DNA of 64,000 nt from Bacteroidetes bacterium OLB12 (GTDB taxonomy: Bacteria; Bacteroidota; Bacteroidia; Cytophagales; Cyclobacteriaceae), in assembly GCA_001567185.1 (NCBI GenBank), contig LNFR01000072.1, positions 39,042 through 103,041 of the forward strand. The letters are read 5' to 3'. Shown here one piece after another: positions 45,180 to 54,106 of this stretch. The notes beneath the pieces are model-generated. The model saw only the letters and a program-made list of their open reading frames with translations, did no database searches and had not been told where the DNA came from. Within the stretch, counting starts at the first letter, position 1, and every line of letters begins with the position of its first letter. The translations under genes and the position numbers were made by a program.

Positions 45180-45934
45180 TCACTTCATCACAAATTGTTT
45201 ATCCAACGTATAGATTAAACTAATATTCCAATCAAAATCCTTTGCGGCTATCTCCGACTCAATGGCTTTGTTAACTATTCCTGAAATAGTTATTGGAAAA
45301 TTATGTATTCCCAACGTAGTAGTTGCATTCACATAAAAACCATCGAACGCATCCACTTTAAGATAATAAGCTTGCGGATTAAAACTGAAATACGATTTTC
45401 CGGCCAGTTTAATTTTAGTAAAACTACCCTGCAAGGATAAAAAGTTAGAGATCTGGGGGCCGTGCTTCTGGAAACCATACCCTCGCAAATAATAAATACC
45501 AAGACTGGTTTGATTTGTAAATTTATAGGTTGGTATTATTTCAAACGCCAGGAATCGCCTTGCTATGGAAAGGGGCTCCTGAATTCCGTTTACATCTACC
45601 GTACGGGTTATATAATTTAATCCGGCAGATGGCCACCAAACGTTAAATCGAATTTAGGTTTTGCGATTGCTTTGTAGCGATAGATAAAAACAAACGACCA
45701 GGGGCGGCCCTCCAGAGCATACCGAAACTGCGGTTCAAAACTGAACCGCTTGTTCCCCATTTTCATATCCAGAAAAGCAGCCGGATCGCCCAACGTAAAT
45801 GCGGGAATAATAGAGAACCCATTATTGGTTACACTCAAATCCGCACGAAAGAAAAACGTGCTGTCTTTAGATTGGGTATAACCAGAATTCAAGTAACAAT
45901 AACAAAAAATGAACAACAGCAATTTGATTTTCAT
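45180..45934 (-). CDS. Outer-membrane protein of unknown function, apparent frameshift
   Basis: Two frames, 45934-45617 (signal peptide LLLFIFCYCYLNSGYTQ, then strands) and 45488-45180, with strands between them (LNYITRTVDVNGIQEPLSIARRF) in the third reading. Adding one base near 45622-45626 gives one frame of about 251 codons. The pattern of aromatic-ended strands and NLS-like turns suggests a small beta-barrel. No family recognised. The 755-nt span is two more than a multiple of three, as one deletion requires. Confidence 0.7.
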
Positions 45935-46023
45935 AGAACCTGATTACAATGGCTTATAAATTAATGATACACTATTCCCATACAGGCTCCAACTAGTGAA
46001 AACCGTAGCCGTCATTTTAATGG

Positions 46024-48267
46024 TTAACCCAGCGAGATATCTTCTTTCAAAAACGGTTGTTGGTAATAACGCTTGCCTTTGGCTTTATACAAGGCATTGG
46101 CCACCGCAGCAAATACCGGTGGAAAGAGCGGCTCGCCCAATCCGGTAGGCTCATGTTCGTTTTTTACAAAGTGTACTTCAATTGCTTTCGGTGCTTCCTT
46201 CTGTCGGATCATCCGATACTGGTGGAAATTATTTTTTTCCGGTACACCATCCACAAAAGTGAGCTCGCCAAACAACGCATTGCCAATACCATCCACTATT
46301 CCACCCTCACCCATGTTAACCGCTGCATCGGGGTTAATCACAATTCCACAATCTACAGCAGCCACAACCTTTTGAACGATGGGCTGGTTGTTCTTCATCT
46401 CCAGGTCAACCACTTCGGCTACATAGGTATTATGGCAGAAGTAAGCAGCTACTCCCCGATTGCCGGCCTGTGTGCCCCAGTTGGATTTCTCCCGCACCAA
46501 CTTCAACACACCGGCATAGCGGTCAGCATCGTAATCGTTATTTTCTCCAACCGGTTTATCTTTTGCTCGTTGCAATAATTCTAACCGAAAATCAATCGGG
46601 TCTTTACCTGCCAACTCCGCCAACTCATCTAAAAACGATTGCTCGGCACCTGCAATAAAATTTGAGCGTGGCGCCCGGAAGGCACCAATCGTAATGTTGG
46701 AATTTATCTGCCAGCCTTCTGCTAAATAATTATCCACAGCGCCAGCCGGAAAACGGTTGGCATGTACGGCATGTTCAGGAACGCCCCCACCTTTTACATG
46801 AAATGCAACCAGGTTATTGTTTTCGTCCAATGCAGCACGATAGGTAGCAGTATAGGTAGGTCTGTAAATGCCATATGTCATATCATCCTCGCGGGTGTAC
46901 ATCATTTTTACCGGTGCATTTAATTTTTGTGAAATTACTGCCGCTTCCACCAGGTGATGACCGTACGCGCGCTGACCGAATCCACCCCCCATGCGCTCCA
47001 GTTTAATGCTGATTTTTTCGCGCGGCATGCCTAACCGGGCCGACAAGGTTTGCATAATAAATTCCGGTGCTTGTATCGGGCCACGGATTTCAGCTTTATC
47101 TGATGTAACGTGGGCAAAACAATTTACCGGCTCCATACAATTGTGTGCGAGAAACGGTGCTGAATACGTGCGCTCCAGCACTTTCGCTGCTTTCTTAAAG
47201 GCTGCTTCAGGGTTGCCATCTCTACGCAACACACTGGCGGGCTTCTTGCTCAGCTCAGCCATCATGGCATTATGTGTTAATGTGCTCTCAAGCCCTGCTG
47301 GAATTGTTACCGTCTGTTTGCCTCCCCATCCGGCCACCACCACGTTCTTATCCGTAATTTTTTCCCATTCAACCTGCACGGATTTTTTAGCATTCAATAC
47401 TTCCCAGGTGGAAGTTCCTGCAACCACAACCAGTTCGGTAAAGGTTGTTGTATCAAACCCGTTGCGTTCGTAATCATCGGCTAACGTTTGAATTACAAAC
47501 ACATCTTTTATTCCGGGCATTGCACGCGCAGCGGCATCATTAACCGATTTAACTTTTAGTCCAAATGCAGGCGGATGCACAATCATGGCAATCAACATTC
47601 CTTCCTGCTTATAATCCATTGTAAACAGGGGCTTGCCCGTTACAATGTTGGCACCTTCTACATTCTTTTTAGAGTTGCCGATTACTTTGAAGTCTTTGAT
47701 TTCTTTTACCGGAACATCTTTTGGCACCTCCAGCTTGGCAGCAATCGAAGCCATTGCGCCATAGCCGGCCTGCTTACCACTTGTTTTATGAAACAACACA
47801 CCTGCTTCTGTAGTGATTTCGTTGGCCGGAACATTCCAGGTTTGAGCTGCGGCATTTTTCAGCATTTGCCGGGCCGTTGCCCCGGCTGTACGTAATGGTT
47901 TCCAGCCCTGGCGAATACCCTGACTTCCACCGGTAAACTGCCGGTTGAAACGCTCCGGAAAAAAATCAGCCTGTTGTACAATTACATTTTTCCAATCCAC
48001 ATCCAACTCATCGGCCAGTATCATGGGCATGGATGTTTTTACATTCGAACCAAACTCCGGGTTTGGTGACATTAACGTAACCACACCATTCTCGCCAATC
48101 TTGATATAACTGTTTAGCTCAAACCATTCTTTTGGAAGCGTCAATAATTCTTCGGCAGTAGGTTTGCATCCGGCCAGCCAGCTAAAGCTCAGCATCATGC
48201 CACCGCCCGCCAATGCGGATACTTTCAGAAATGATCTTCGATCAATGGTATTTTTTACAAGAGTCAT
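46024..48267 (-). CDS. Molybdopterin-binding large subunit of a xanthine-dehydrogenase-family enzyme (IorB-like)
   Basis: 747 residues. A Tat signal (DRRSFLKVSALAGGGMM) marks export to the periplasm, unlike classical xanthine dehydrogenase. The aldehyde-oxidase/XDH large-subunit folds show GGSQGIRQGWK, LERMGGGFGQRAYGHH, GAFRAPRSNFIAGAEQSFLDE, and VVAAVDCGIVINPDAAVNMGEG with EPTGLGEPLFPPV near the end, where the active-site Glu lies. Paired with the 2Fe-2S gene 17 nt upstream, as in IorAB isoquinoline oxidoreductase and related periplasmic hydroxylases. Substrate not determinable. Confidence 0.88.
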   Translation of the reverse strand: MTLVKNTIDRRSFLKVSALAGGGMMLSFSWLAGCKPTAEELLTLPKEWFELNSYIKIGENGVVTLMSPNPEFGSNVKTSMPMILADELDVDWKNVIVQQADFFPERFNRQFTGGSQGIRQGWKPLRTAGATARQMLKNAAAQTWNVPANEITTEAGVLFHKTSGKQAGYGAMASIAAKLEVPKDVPVKEIKDFKVIGNSKKNVEGANIVTGKPLFTMDYKQEGMLIAMIVHPPAFGLKVKSVNDAAARAMPGIKDVFVIQTLADDYERNGFDTTTFTELVVVAGTSTWEVLNAKKSVQVEWEKITDKNVVVAGWGGKQTVTIPAGLESTLTHNAMMAELSKKPASVLRRDGNPEAAFKKAAKVLERTYSAPFLAHNCMEPVNCFAHVTSDKAEIRGPIQAPEFIMQTLSARLGMPREKISIKLERMGGGFGQRAYGHHLVEAAVISQKLNAPVKMMYTREDDMTYGIYRPTYTATYRAALDENNNLVAFHVKGGGVPEHAVHANRFPAGAVDNYLAEGWQINSNITIGAFRAPRSNFIAGAEQSFLDELAELAGKDPIDFRLELLQRAKDKPVGENNDYDADRYAGVLKLVREKSNWGTQAGNRGVAAYFCHNTYVAEVVDLEMKNNQPIVQKVVAAVDCGIVINPDAAVNMGEGGIVDGIGNALFGELTFVDGVPEKNNFHQYRMIRQKEAPKAIEVHFVKNEHEPTGLGEPLFPPVFAAVANALYKAKGKRYYQQPFLKEDISLG

Positions 48268-48284
48268 GATTCAGATGATTTATT

Positions 48285-48746
48285 TCAGGAATTGATTTGA
48301 GCGGCAGTCTTAATAGCTGCTTTAATTCGCAAATAGGTACCACACCGGCAAATATTTCCATTCATGGCTTCTTCAATCTGCTCATCGGTTGGATCAGGAT
48401 TTTCTTCCAGGAAGGCAGCGGCATTCATAATTTGGCCTGCCTGGCAATAGCCACATTGCGGCACATCATGTTCGAGCCACGCTTTCTGTATCGGGTGATC
48501 TCCATTTTTAGATAACCCCTCAATGGTTGTTATTTTCTGCTCTCCCACAGACGAAACCGGAAGTACACACGACCGCATGGCACGGCCATCCAAATGAATA
48601 GTACAGGCGCCACATTGCGCAATACCACAACCATACTTGGTTCCCACCAGATCAAGATGATCTCGAAGTACCCACAAAACAGGCGTTTCCGGATCAACAT
48701 TTACCTCATGTTTTTTACCGTTTACAGTAAGACTAAAGGCTGCCAT
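48285..48746 (-). CDS. 2Fe-2S small subunit of the molybdenum hydroxylase (IorA-like)
   Basis: 153 residues with two 2Fe-2S sites: the plant-type ferredoxin CGIAQCGACTIHLDG plus C near residue 61, and the four-helix domain with CGYCQAGQI and NGNICRCGTYLRI. It passes electrons from the molybdenum subunit. It has no signal peptide of its own, so it would be co-exported with the Tat-tagged large subunit. It is 17 nt upstream of that gene. Confidence 0.92.
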   Translation of the reverse strand: MAAFSLTVNGKKHEVNVDPETPVLWVLRDHLDLVGTKYGCGIAQCGACTIHLDGRAMRSCVLPVSSVGEQKITTIEGLSKNGDHPIQKAWLEHDVPQCGYCQAGQIMNAAAFLEENPDPTDEQIEEAMNGNICRCGTYLRIKAAIKTAAQINS

Positions 48747-49009
48747 AAGTAATGATTTTTAGATTGAAGATGGAATTTAGCAAAAAAACAAACCGGTACA
48801 TTGAGAAAATTGATGAATTTCAAAATAGACACGCTACCCCGCAAAGATGCTCCCAATCCAAGCCTCTAAACTTATACAGATTACAGATTGATCTACCAAT
48901 TTTACTGGTATGCGGTTGATTTTTCCTGCAGCGATGACATTGGGAGCCATCCCTCACATTGGAAACCTGAGACAGGTTGTTTATTTTGGTGGACCTAAAC
49001 ATTCATACT

Positions 49010-49357
49010 ATGATCGTTAAAATAATAAATGCCGTACTCATTCTCGCAGCCGTGTTCATGGGCCTCAAGCAAGGTTCAGCCATGGCCATGGGTAAACCCG
49101 AGATGCTCGAAATGTTTGGTAAATGGGATTTTACTAAAACAGGCGTTATGATCAATGGCATCATTACCATGCTGGCTGCCGTGTTGATTTTGTTTCCCAA
49201 AACATTTGTATGGGGAAATTTTTTGATGGCCGCGGGCATCCTGCTGATTATCTGTTTTCATTTGATGGATAAAGATTTTAAAGGCGTGGCCATCGAACTG
49301 CCGTTTCTCCTATTGAATCTGATCATCATCTACCTGCAGCATCCCCTTAAAAAATGA
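49010..49357 (+). CDS. DoxX-like small membrane protein
   Basis: 115 residues from the ATG at 49010; an open frame from 48977 exists but MIVKIINAVLILAAVFMGLKQ begins the first helix cleanly. Four hydrophobic helices, small-residue rich, in the DoxX-like manner. Role unknown. The stop overlaps the next ATG (ATGA), so translation is coupled to the following gene. Confidence 0.72.
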   Translation: MIVKIINAVLILAAVFMGLKQGSAMAMGKPEMLEMFGKWDFTKTGVMINGIITMLAAVLILFPKTFVWGNFLMAAGILLIICFHLMDKDFKGVAIELPFLLLNLIIIYLQHPLKK

Positions 49358-49755
49358 GGGCAATAATTCTATTCTTTATTTTGGGGATGTTCGGACAAAC
49401 GAACGCCCAACAAACAAACACGCAATCAAAAACCATGGACCTGTCTAAACTAACAAACAAAACCGTGAAGGATGCCATCGAAGCATTGCAAGCCGGTGAC
49501 AAAAGATGGTATTCCTTTTTCGTTGAAAACCCGGAGATGACGGACGATGGAAATTCTGTCAACTTTAAAAGCTTTTTCTCCAAAGCATTGGGTACTGAAA
49601 AATTCCTGACCATCGATAAGGTGGAAAACAACGGCCACGATGTGTACGGAAATTTTAAAGCCGGAAGCTGGGGAACGTTTAAGGTCTTTTTCAAATTTCA
49701 CCAAAATGCCGATGGCAAGTTTTACAAACTGGATATCGGACAAGCTTCGTACTGA
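49354..49755 (+). CDS. Small secreted protein
   Basis: 133 residues with a signal peptide (AIILFFILGMFGQTNAQ). The body, starting LTNKTVKDAIEALQAGDKRWYSFFVENPEMTDDGN and ending GKFYKLDIGQASY, fits an NTF2/SnoaL-like fold only loosely. Function unknown. It overlaps the upstream DoxX-like gene by 4 nt and the downstream antiporter by one nt (TGATG), so the three are likely co-translated. Confidence 0.72.
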   Translation: MRAIILFFILGMFGQTNAQQTNTQSKTMDLSKLTNKTVKDAIEALQAGDKRWYSFFVENPEMTDDGNSVNFKSFFSKALGTEKFLTIDKVENNGHDVYGNFKAGSWGTFKVFFKFHQNADGKFYKLDIGQASY

Positions 49756-51362
49756 TGCACCATAATTTACTGTTCGTTCTGGGGTTATTATTTGCGGTGT
49801 TGCTGTTGGTGATGCTCGCCCACCGCATCCGTGTTGCCTATCCCATCTTTCTGGTTATTGCGGGCTTGAGCATCAGCTTTATTCCGGGAGCACCCGAGGT
49901 TCATTTAGATCCCGAACTGATCTTTTTAATTTTTCTTCCACCCCTGTTGTACGAAGCCGCCTGGTACACTTCGTGGAATGATTTCTGGAAATGGAAGCGA
50001 CCCATTGTGTTGCTGGCGTTCGGCTTAGTGTTTTTTACCTCGATGATCGTGGCGTACGCTTCAGCATACTTTATTCCCGGCTTTACCCTGGCATTAGGAT
50101 TTCTGTTGGGTGGAATCGTATCTCCACCCGATGCGGTTGCAGCGTCAACAGTGTTAAAAGGGATGCGCGTGCCGAAGCGATTGATAACAATTTTGCAAGG
50201 CGAAAGCCTGGTGAATGACGCCTCTTCGCTCATCGTCTATAAGTTTGCACTGGCTGCGGTACTTACCGGAGCCTTTTCGATGCAGGAAGCCACGCAGCAG
50301 TTTTTTATCGTGGCGGGTATGGGCATTGTGGTCGGGTTGATCGGAGCCCACATCATGTATGCGATTCATCGGTTTCTTCCCACCACTGCAGCTATCGATG
50401 CGGCTTTTACCGTAATGACTCCCTACCTGTTATTTTTAGCTGCCGAGCAATTTCACTTTTCTGGCATCATGGCCGTGGTATCGGGCGGCTTGTTTATTTC
50501 CTATCGCTCACATGAAGTATTTCAAACAGGTAGTACCCGATTGAACATGCTGGGTGTTTGGACTACGCTGATCTTTGTATTGAATGCACTTACGTTTGTA
50601 TTGATTGGTCTCGAACTTCCTGAAATTGTGAAGGGACTTGGAGAATATTCCATTGCCGATGGTATTCGCTATGGATTACTAATCAGTGTCCTTACCATCC
50701 TTCTGCGGTTTCTTTGGGTATATCCTTCCGCATTTATTCCGCGCTGGCTTTTTGCCTCTGCGCGCAAAGATCCTTCACCCGGATGGAAAGGACCGTTGGT
50801 CATCAGTTGGGCCGGTATGCGCGGGGTGGTGTCATTGGCTACTGCGTTATCCATTCCGTTGCTCTTAACTGATGGCACTGCATTTCCACATCGCAACCTT
50901 ATTATCTTCATCACCTTTGTTGTGATTTTCGTCACGCTGGTGTTTCAGGGATTAACATTGCCGTTGATTATCAAACTGATCCGCCTGAAGGAAATAGACG
51001 TGATTGCATCGGAAGACGAACAACAGGCCGGCATACAAGTACGAATCGATCGTGTTGCGCTCGACCTCATCACCAAAAAATATACGGAGGAGGCGAAGAC
51101 AAATGAACTGATCGGATTTTTGAAAACGCGTCTTGAGAATGAAATAAGCTCAGCCAGTCAGCAACTCGAATCGTTAACCTGCGATGAAACAGAAAAGTAT
51201 GAGGTTGACCTGTATCACCGCGTGCTTCTGGAAATCTACTCGCTGCAACGAAAAGAACTCTTTTTACTGCGGAAGGAAAAAGTTTTCAGTGATGAAGAAA
51301 TCCGAAAAGCCGAGTTGCAGTTGGATTTGAACGAAATGAAAATAACAGGCGCGCAAGAATAG
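49755..51362 (+). CDS. Na+/H+ antiporter (NhaP/CPA1 family)
   Basis: 535 residues with 12-13 helices and a cytosolic C-terminal tail. Conserved segments are DPELIFLIFLPPLLYEAAW, GGIVSPPDAVAASTVLKG (the CPA1 ion-site helix), LQGESLVNDASSLIVY and SWAGMRGVVSLATALSIPLLL. It exchanges Na+ for H+ for pH and salt control. The long tail (from about residue 420) is helical and probably regulatory. It ends the DoxX-secreted-antiporter operon. Confidence 0.93.
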   Translation: MHHNLLFVLGLLFAVLLLVMLAHRIRVAYPIFLVIAGLSISFIPGAPEVHLDPELIFLIFLPPLLYEAAWYTSWNDFWKWKRPIVLLAFGLVFFTSMIVAYASAYFIPGFTLALGFLLGGIVSPPDAVAASTVLKGMRVPKRLITILQGESLVNDASSLIVYKFALAAVLTGAFSMQEATQQFFIVAGMGIVVGLIGAHIMYAIHRFLPTTAAIDAAFTVMTPYLLFLAAEQFHFSGIMAVVSGGLFISYRSHEVFQTGSTRLNMLGVWTTLIFVLNALTFVLIGLELPEIVKGLGEYSIADGIRYGLLISVLTILLRFLWVYPSAFIPRWLFASARKDPSPGWKGPLVISWAGMRGVVSLATALSIPLLLTDGTAFPHRNLIIFITFVVIFVTLVFQGLTLPLIIKLIRLKEIDVIASEDEQQAGIQVRIDRVALDLITKKYTEEAKTNELIGFLKTRLENEISSASQQLESLTCDETEKYEVDLYHRVLLEIYSLQRKELFLLRKEKVFSDEEIRKAELQLDLNEMKITGAQE

Positions 51363-51474
51363 TATTAACACTGGGATCAACCTCACAACCCTAAACACCA
51401 AAATTGCAGCAACCTTTTACTGGCCTGGCACAAAAAAAATTTAGTACCTTAGAACTGAAATAGCCGCTTTTGAG

Positions 51475-51663
51475 ATGACAACGAAAGACATAAAATCAGC
51501 GATTCAAAAATCGCTGGACAACGTACCCGAAAGTGTACTTCAGGACGTATTGAATTTTTTAAAGCAGGTGGAAAATCAACCCGCAGATAAGGTGAACCTG
51601 GCAAGAAATTTCCGGGATATATTGATGGAAGACAAAGAACTCCTTGAAAGACTTGCTAAATGA
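51475..51663 (+). CDS. Putative antitoxin of the Doc pair
   Basis: 62 residues: MTTKDIKSAIQKSLDNVPES, then a helix and a charged C-terminus (RDILMEDKELLERLAK) that might wrap the toxin. It is not a Phd homologue by eye; it looks like short DUF2281-type antitoxins. Its stop overlaps the toxin ATG (ATGA). Only the context supports the antitoxin call. Confidence 0.65.
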   Translation: MTTKDIKSAIQKSLDNVPESVLQDVLNFLKQVENQPADKVNLARNFRDILMEDKELLERLAK

Positions 51664-52034
51664 TTGATATTGTCGAGGTCGAAAAGATACATGATATTCT
51701 AATAGAAAAGTTTGGTGGCGTAAAAGGCATTCGCGACAAAGGACTACTTGAATCATCCATCAACAGACCCTTTCAAACCTTTGACGGACAGGAATTATAT
51801 CCACACCCGATAGACAAAACTGCAGCGATTTTTGAAAGTATCATTGCGAATCACCCGTTTATTGATGGTAACAAACGAACCGCCTACGTACTCATGCGAC
51901 TTACGCTTAAAAATTATGGCATTGATATTCACTCAGTACAAAACGATAAATATGACTTTGTTATTAAAGCAGCTAGCGGACAAGTGAAGTTTGATCAAAT
52001 AAAACTCTGGATTAAAAACAATTTAAAATCGTAG
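51660..52034 (+). CDS. Doc/Fic-type toxin
   Basis: 124 residues with the Fic core motif HPFIDGNKRTA (HxFxDGNKR, the form seen in Doc), which makes Doc a kinase that phosphorylates EF-Tu rather than an AMP-transferase. The rest (DIVEVEKIHDILIEKFGGVKGIRDKGLLESSINRP) is typical of short death-on-curing toxins. All key residues are present, so it is likely active. Partner gene immediately upstream, overlapping 4 nt. Confidence 0.9.
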   Translation: MIDIVEVEKIHDILIEKFGGVKGIRDKGLLESSINRPFQTFDGQELYPHPIDKTAAIFESIIANHPFIDGNKRTAYVLMRLTLKNYGIDIHSVQNDKYDFVIKAASGQVKFDQIKLWIKNNLKS

Positions 52035-52096
52035 CATAGCAGTTTTCGTCTAAAATGAAAATTACGGGTTCACAAGAATAATTTTACTTCAACAAA

Positions 52097-53115
52097 ATGA
52101 ATGTATCAAGTCATTACAGGTTGCAGCATTTCATACCGTGGACACGCACCAAGATTTATAAAATGCTTGTGCTGAGCACGGTGCCAACCATGTTGTTTTA
52201 TTTTTTAGGATGGCATTGGCTGGCCATTCCCTGGGTGCCGGTAGCGCTCATCGGCACGGCAACGGCTTTCATTTCAGGATTTAGAAATACACAAACCTAT
52301 AACCGCACCTGGGAGGCACGCCAGATCTACGGGTCCATCATCAACAGCAGTCGCACGTTCGGCATGTTGATACGCGACTTTGTGCGCGTGAATGACAAAA
52401 CGAAAGAAGCGTCTTTACACAAAGAATTGATCTACCGTCATTTCGCGTGGTTAACGGCCCTGCGATTTCAACTGCGTGAAACTAAATCGTGGGAGTACGT
52501 GAAGATCCGAAGTTATAACCGCGAGTATTTGAAATATTATAAAGTACCCGAATGGGAAAACAAACTTGATGAGGAGTTGAAGTCTTTTATTGATGACGAA
52601 GAACTAAAGCATACGCTGGCGACCAAAAACAGAGCCACACAAATTTTTAGCGAAGCAGTCGGCCCGGCTCCGGAAATTAAATGAAGAAGGTGCGATTACG
52701 GATTTCAACTACGTGTCGCTGGAAAATCAATTGAAGGATTTATACGATCACCAGGGCCGAGCCGAACGCATCAAAAACTTTCCGTATCCACGGCAGTTTA
52801 CGAGCATCAATTTTATTTTTCACCAACATCCTGTGCTTCCTGATCCCGTTGGGATTTCTGGGAGAGTTTTCAAAGCTGATGGAAAAACACGGTGAACACA
52901 TCATCTGGTTTACCATTCTGTTCAGCGTGCTGTTAGGTTGGGTGTTCCTGGTGCTGGAGCAAATTGGAGAAAGTACGGAAAATCCATTTGAAGGAAGTGC
53001 GAACGACATACCCATCACGCAAATCAGTCGCATGATCGAAATCGATCTGCGCGAGATGCTGGGCGAAACAGATCTGCCTGAGCCGTTAACTCCTGTCAAT
53101 AATATTTTACTTTAA
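52097..53115 (+). CDS. Bestrophin-family anion channel, two apparent frameshifts
   Basis: The first frame (52097-52684) starts MNVSSHYRLQHFIPWTRTK and has the bacterial bestrophin core TATAFISGFRNTQTYNRTW and RQIYGSIINSSRTFGMLIRD. It breaks at a T5 run (52644-52648); dropping a T continues AKQSARLRKLNEEGAITDFN, and dropping an A near 52809 continues FTNILCFLIPLGFLGEFSKL to 53115. Net length 1019 nt equals 339 codons plus two. Homologues form pentameric anion (Cl-, HCO3-) channels. The LCIB-like gene starts 11 nt later on the same strand, so they probably share a transcript. Confidence 0.9.
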
Positions 53116-53126
53116 ACCTGAACCCT

Positions 53127-53873
53127 ATGCCAAGCCCTTATCTTGATACAGTAAAGAAATGGTATCCAAACGCCATGACAACGGTAGATACCGTGAACAG
53201 ATTGTTGGATGTAATTGAGGAAAAACTCCACCTGAAACCAAACCAACTCATGCATGCCGACAGTATGTGTTGTGATGATGTGAACGCCATACAATATCCG
53301 CCCCGTGCTTATGAAATGTTAGGACCGTTTAAGATGGGCGGACTCAACGGGTTTCCATTTGCCGGTGTAACGGGAATGAATGCCTTTGCTCATCATGTAC
53401 CCGAAGATGGTGCGGTGGTGGTTTTTTACGCACCGCATATCGGAATAACGAAGGATGGTACCATTGGAGAAATTCATCGCATCGGACAAAGCAAAAACTC
53501 CGGATGCTGTGGTGCAGCAAAAGCCGCGCTTGGCAAATTATTGAAAAATGAGATACAACACGGTGCTGTAACAGACCTGGACTACCAGATGAATACGATC
53601 GAGCAAATTTTTCTGAAGCAGGCCGACCGGATCAAATCAGCATCCAATCAGATTTTCGAAGCCACCGAAGTAATGTATGAGGCCATCAACACGCGCATAG
53701 AAGAGTTGGTGGCTAAAACCGATTACCCGTGCAAATACCTGATATTAATTGGAGCGGTTTTCATCAATGGCGATCGGGAAATGGGATCGTTCTGTTCGTA
53801 TAAACGATTTGAATACATCGATCTGAAAACAAACAAGCGGACTGATTTGCTTAAGTGCTATTACGATTTTTGA
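53127..53873 (+). CDS. LCIB-family (theta-type) carbonic anhydrase homologue
   Basis: 248 residues. Three stretches match the limiting-CO2-inducible LCIB/C family, whose members have a beta-carbonic-anhydrase-like zinc site: DSMCCDDVNAI (Cys48, Cys49, Asp50, Asp51), GGLNGFPFAGVTGMNAFAHHVPEDG (His89, His90) and NSGCCGAAKAA (Cys127, Cys128). Cys-His-Cys zinc ligands and an Asp plus Arg (Arg60 candidate) would be available. YAPHIGITKDGTIGEIHRIG also fits the family. There is no signal peptide, so it is cytosolic. The gene follows a bestrophin channel gene after 11 nt. Activity is not certain, since some LCIB members are inactive. Confidence 0.85.
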   Translation: MPSPYLDTVKKWYPNAMTTVDTVNRLLDVIEEKLHLKPNQLMHADSMCCDDVNAIQYPPRAYEMLGPFKMGGLNGFPFAGVTGMNAFAHHVPEDGAVVVFYAPHIGITKDGTIGEIHRIGQSKNSGCCGAAKAALGKLLKNEIQHGAVTDLDYQMNTIEQIFLKQADRIKSASNQIFEATEVMYEAINTRIEELVAKTDYPCKYLILIGAVFINGDREMGSFCSYKRFEYIDLKTNKRTDLLKCYYDF

Positions 53874-54106
53874 GTCAACCAGAACACCTTACATCGGGAA
53901 CCCATACGGAACGATAATAAAGATTATGTTCTATAGCTGCCTACCACCTGACACTCGACCAACCCGTTTTTAAAAAACCAGGAAATGGTTAAGGAATAAC
54001 TTTCAACGGATAAAGTTATCTCCAACCCTGGTGAAGGAACAGGAATCCATCCGTGTTTTTGTGGTTACTACTCAGGATACACTTATTCCCAATACAGTTG
54101 ACCTCA

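Noticed and set aside
46057-46578. 173-codon plus-strand frame across the molybdenum hydroxylase
   Set aside because: Antisense to the IorB-like gene with intact motifs; no promoter or homology.
48820-49002. 60-codon minus-strand frame upstream of the DoxX-like gene
   Set aside because: Cys/His-rich but short, no start context, overlaps a likely promoter region.
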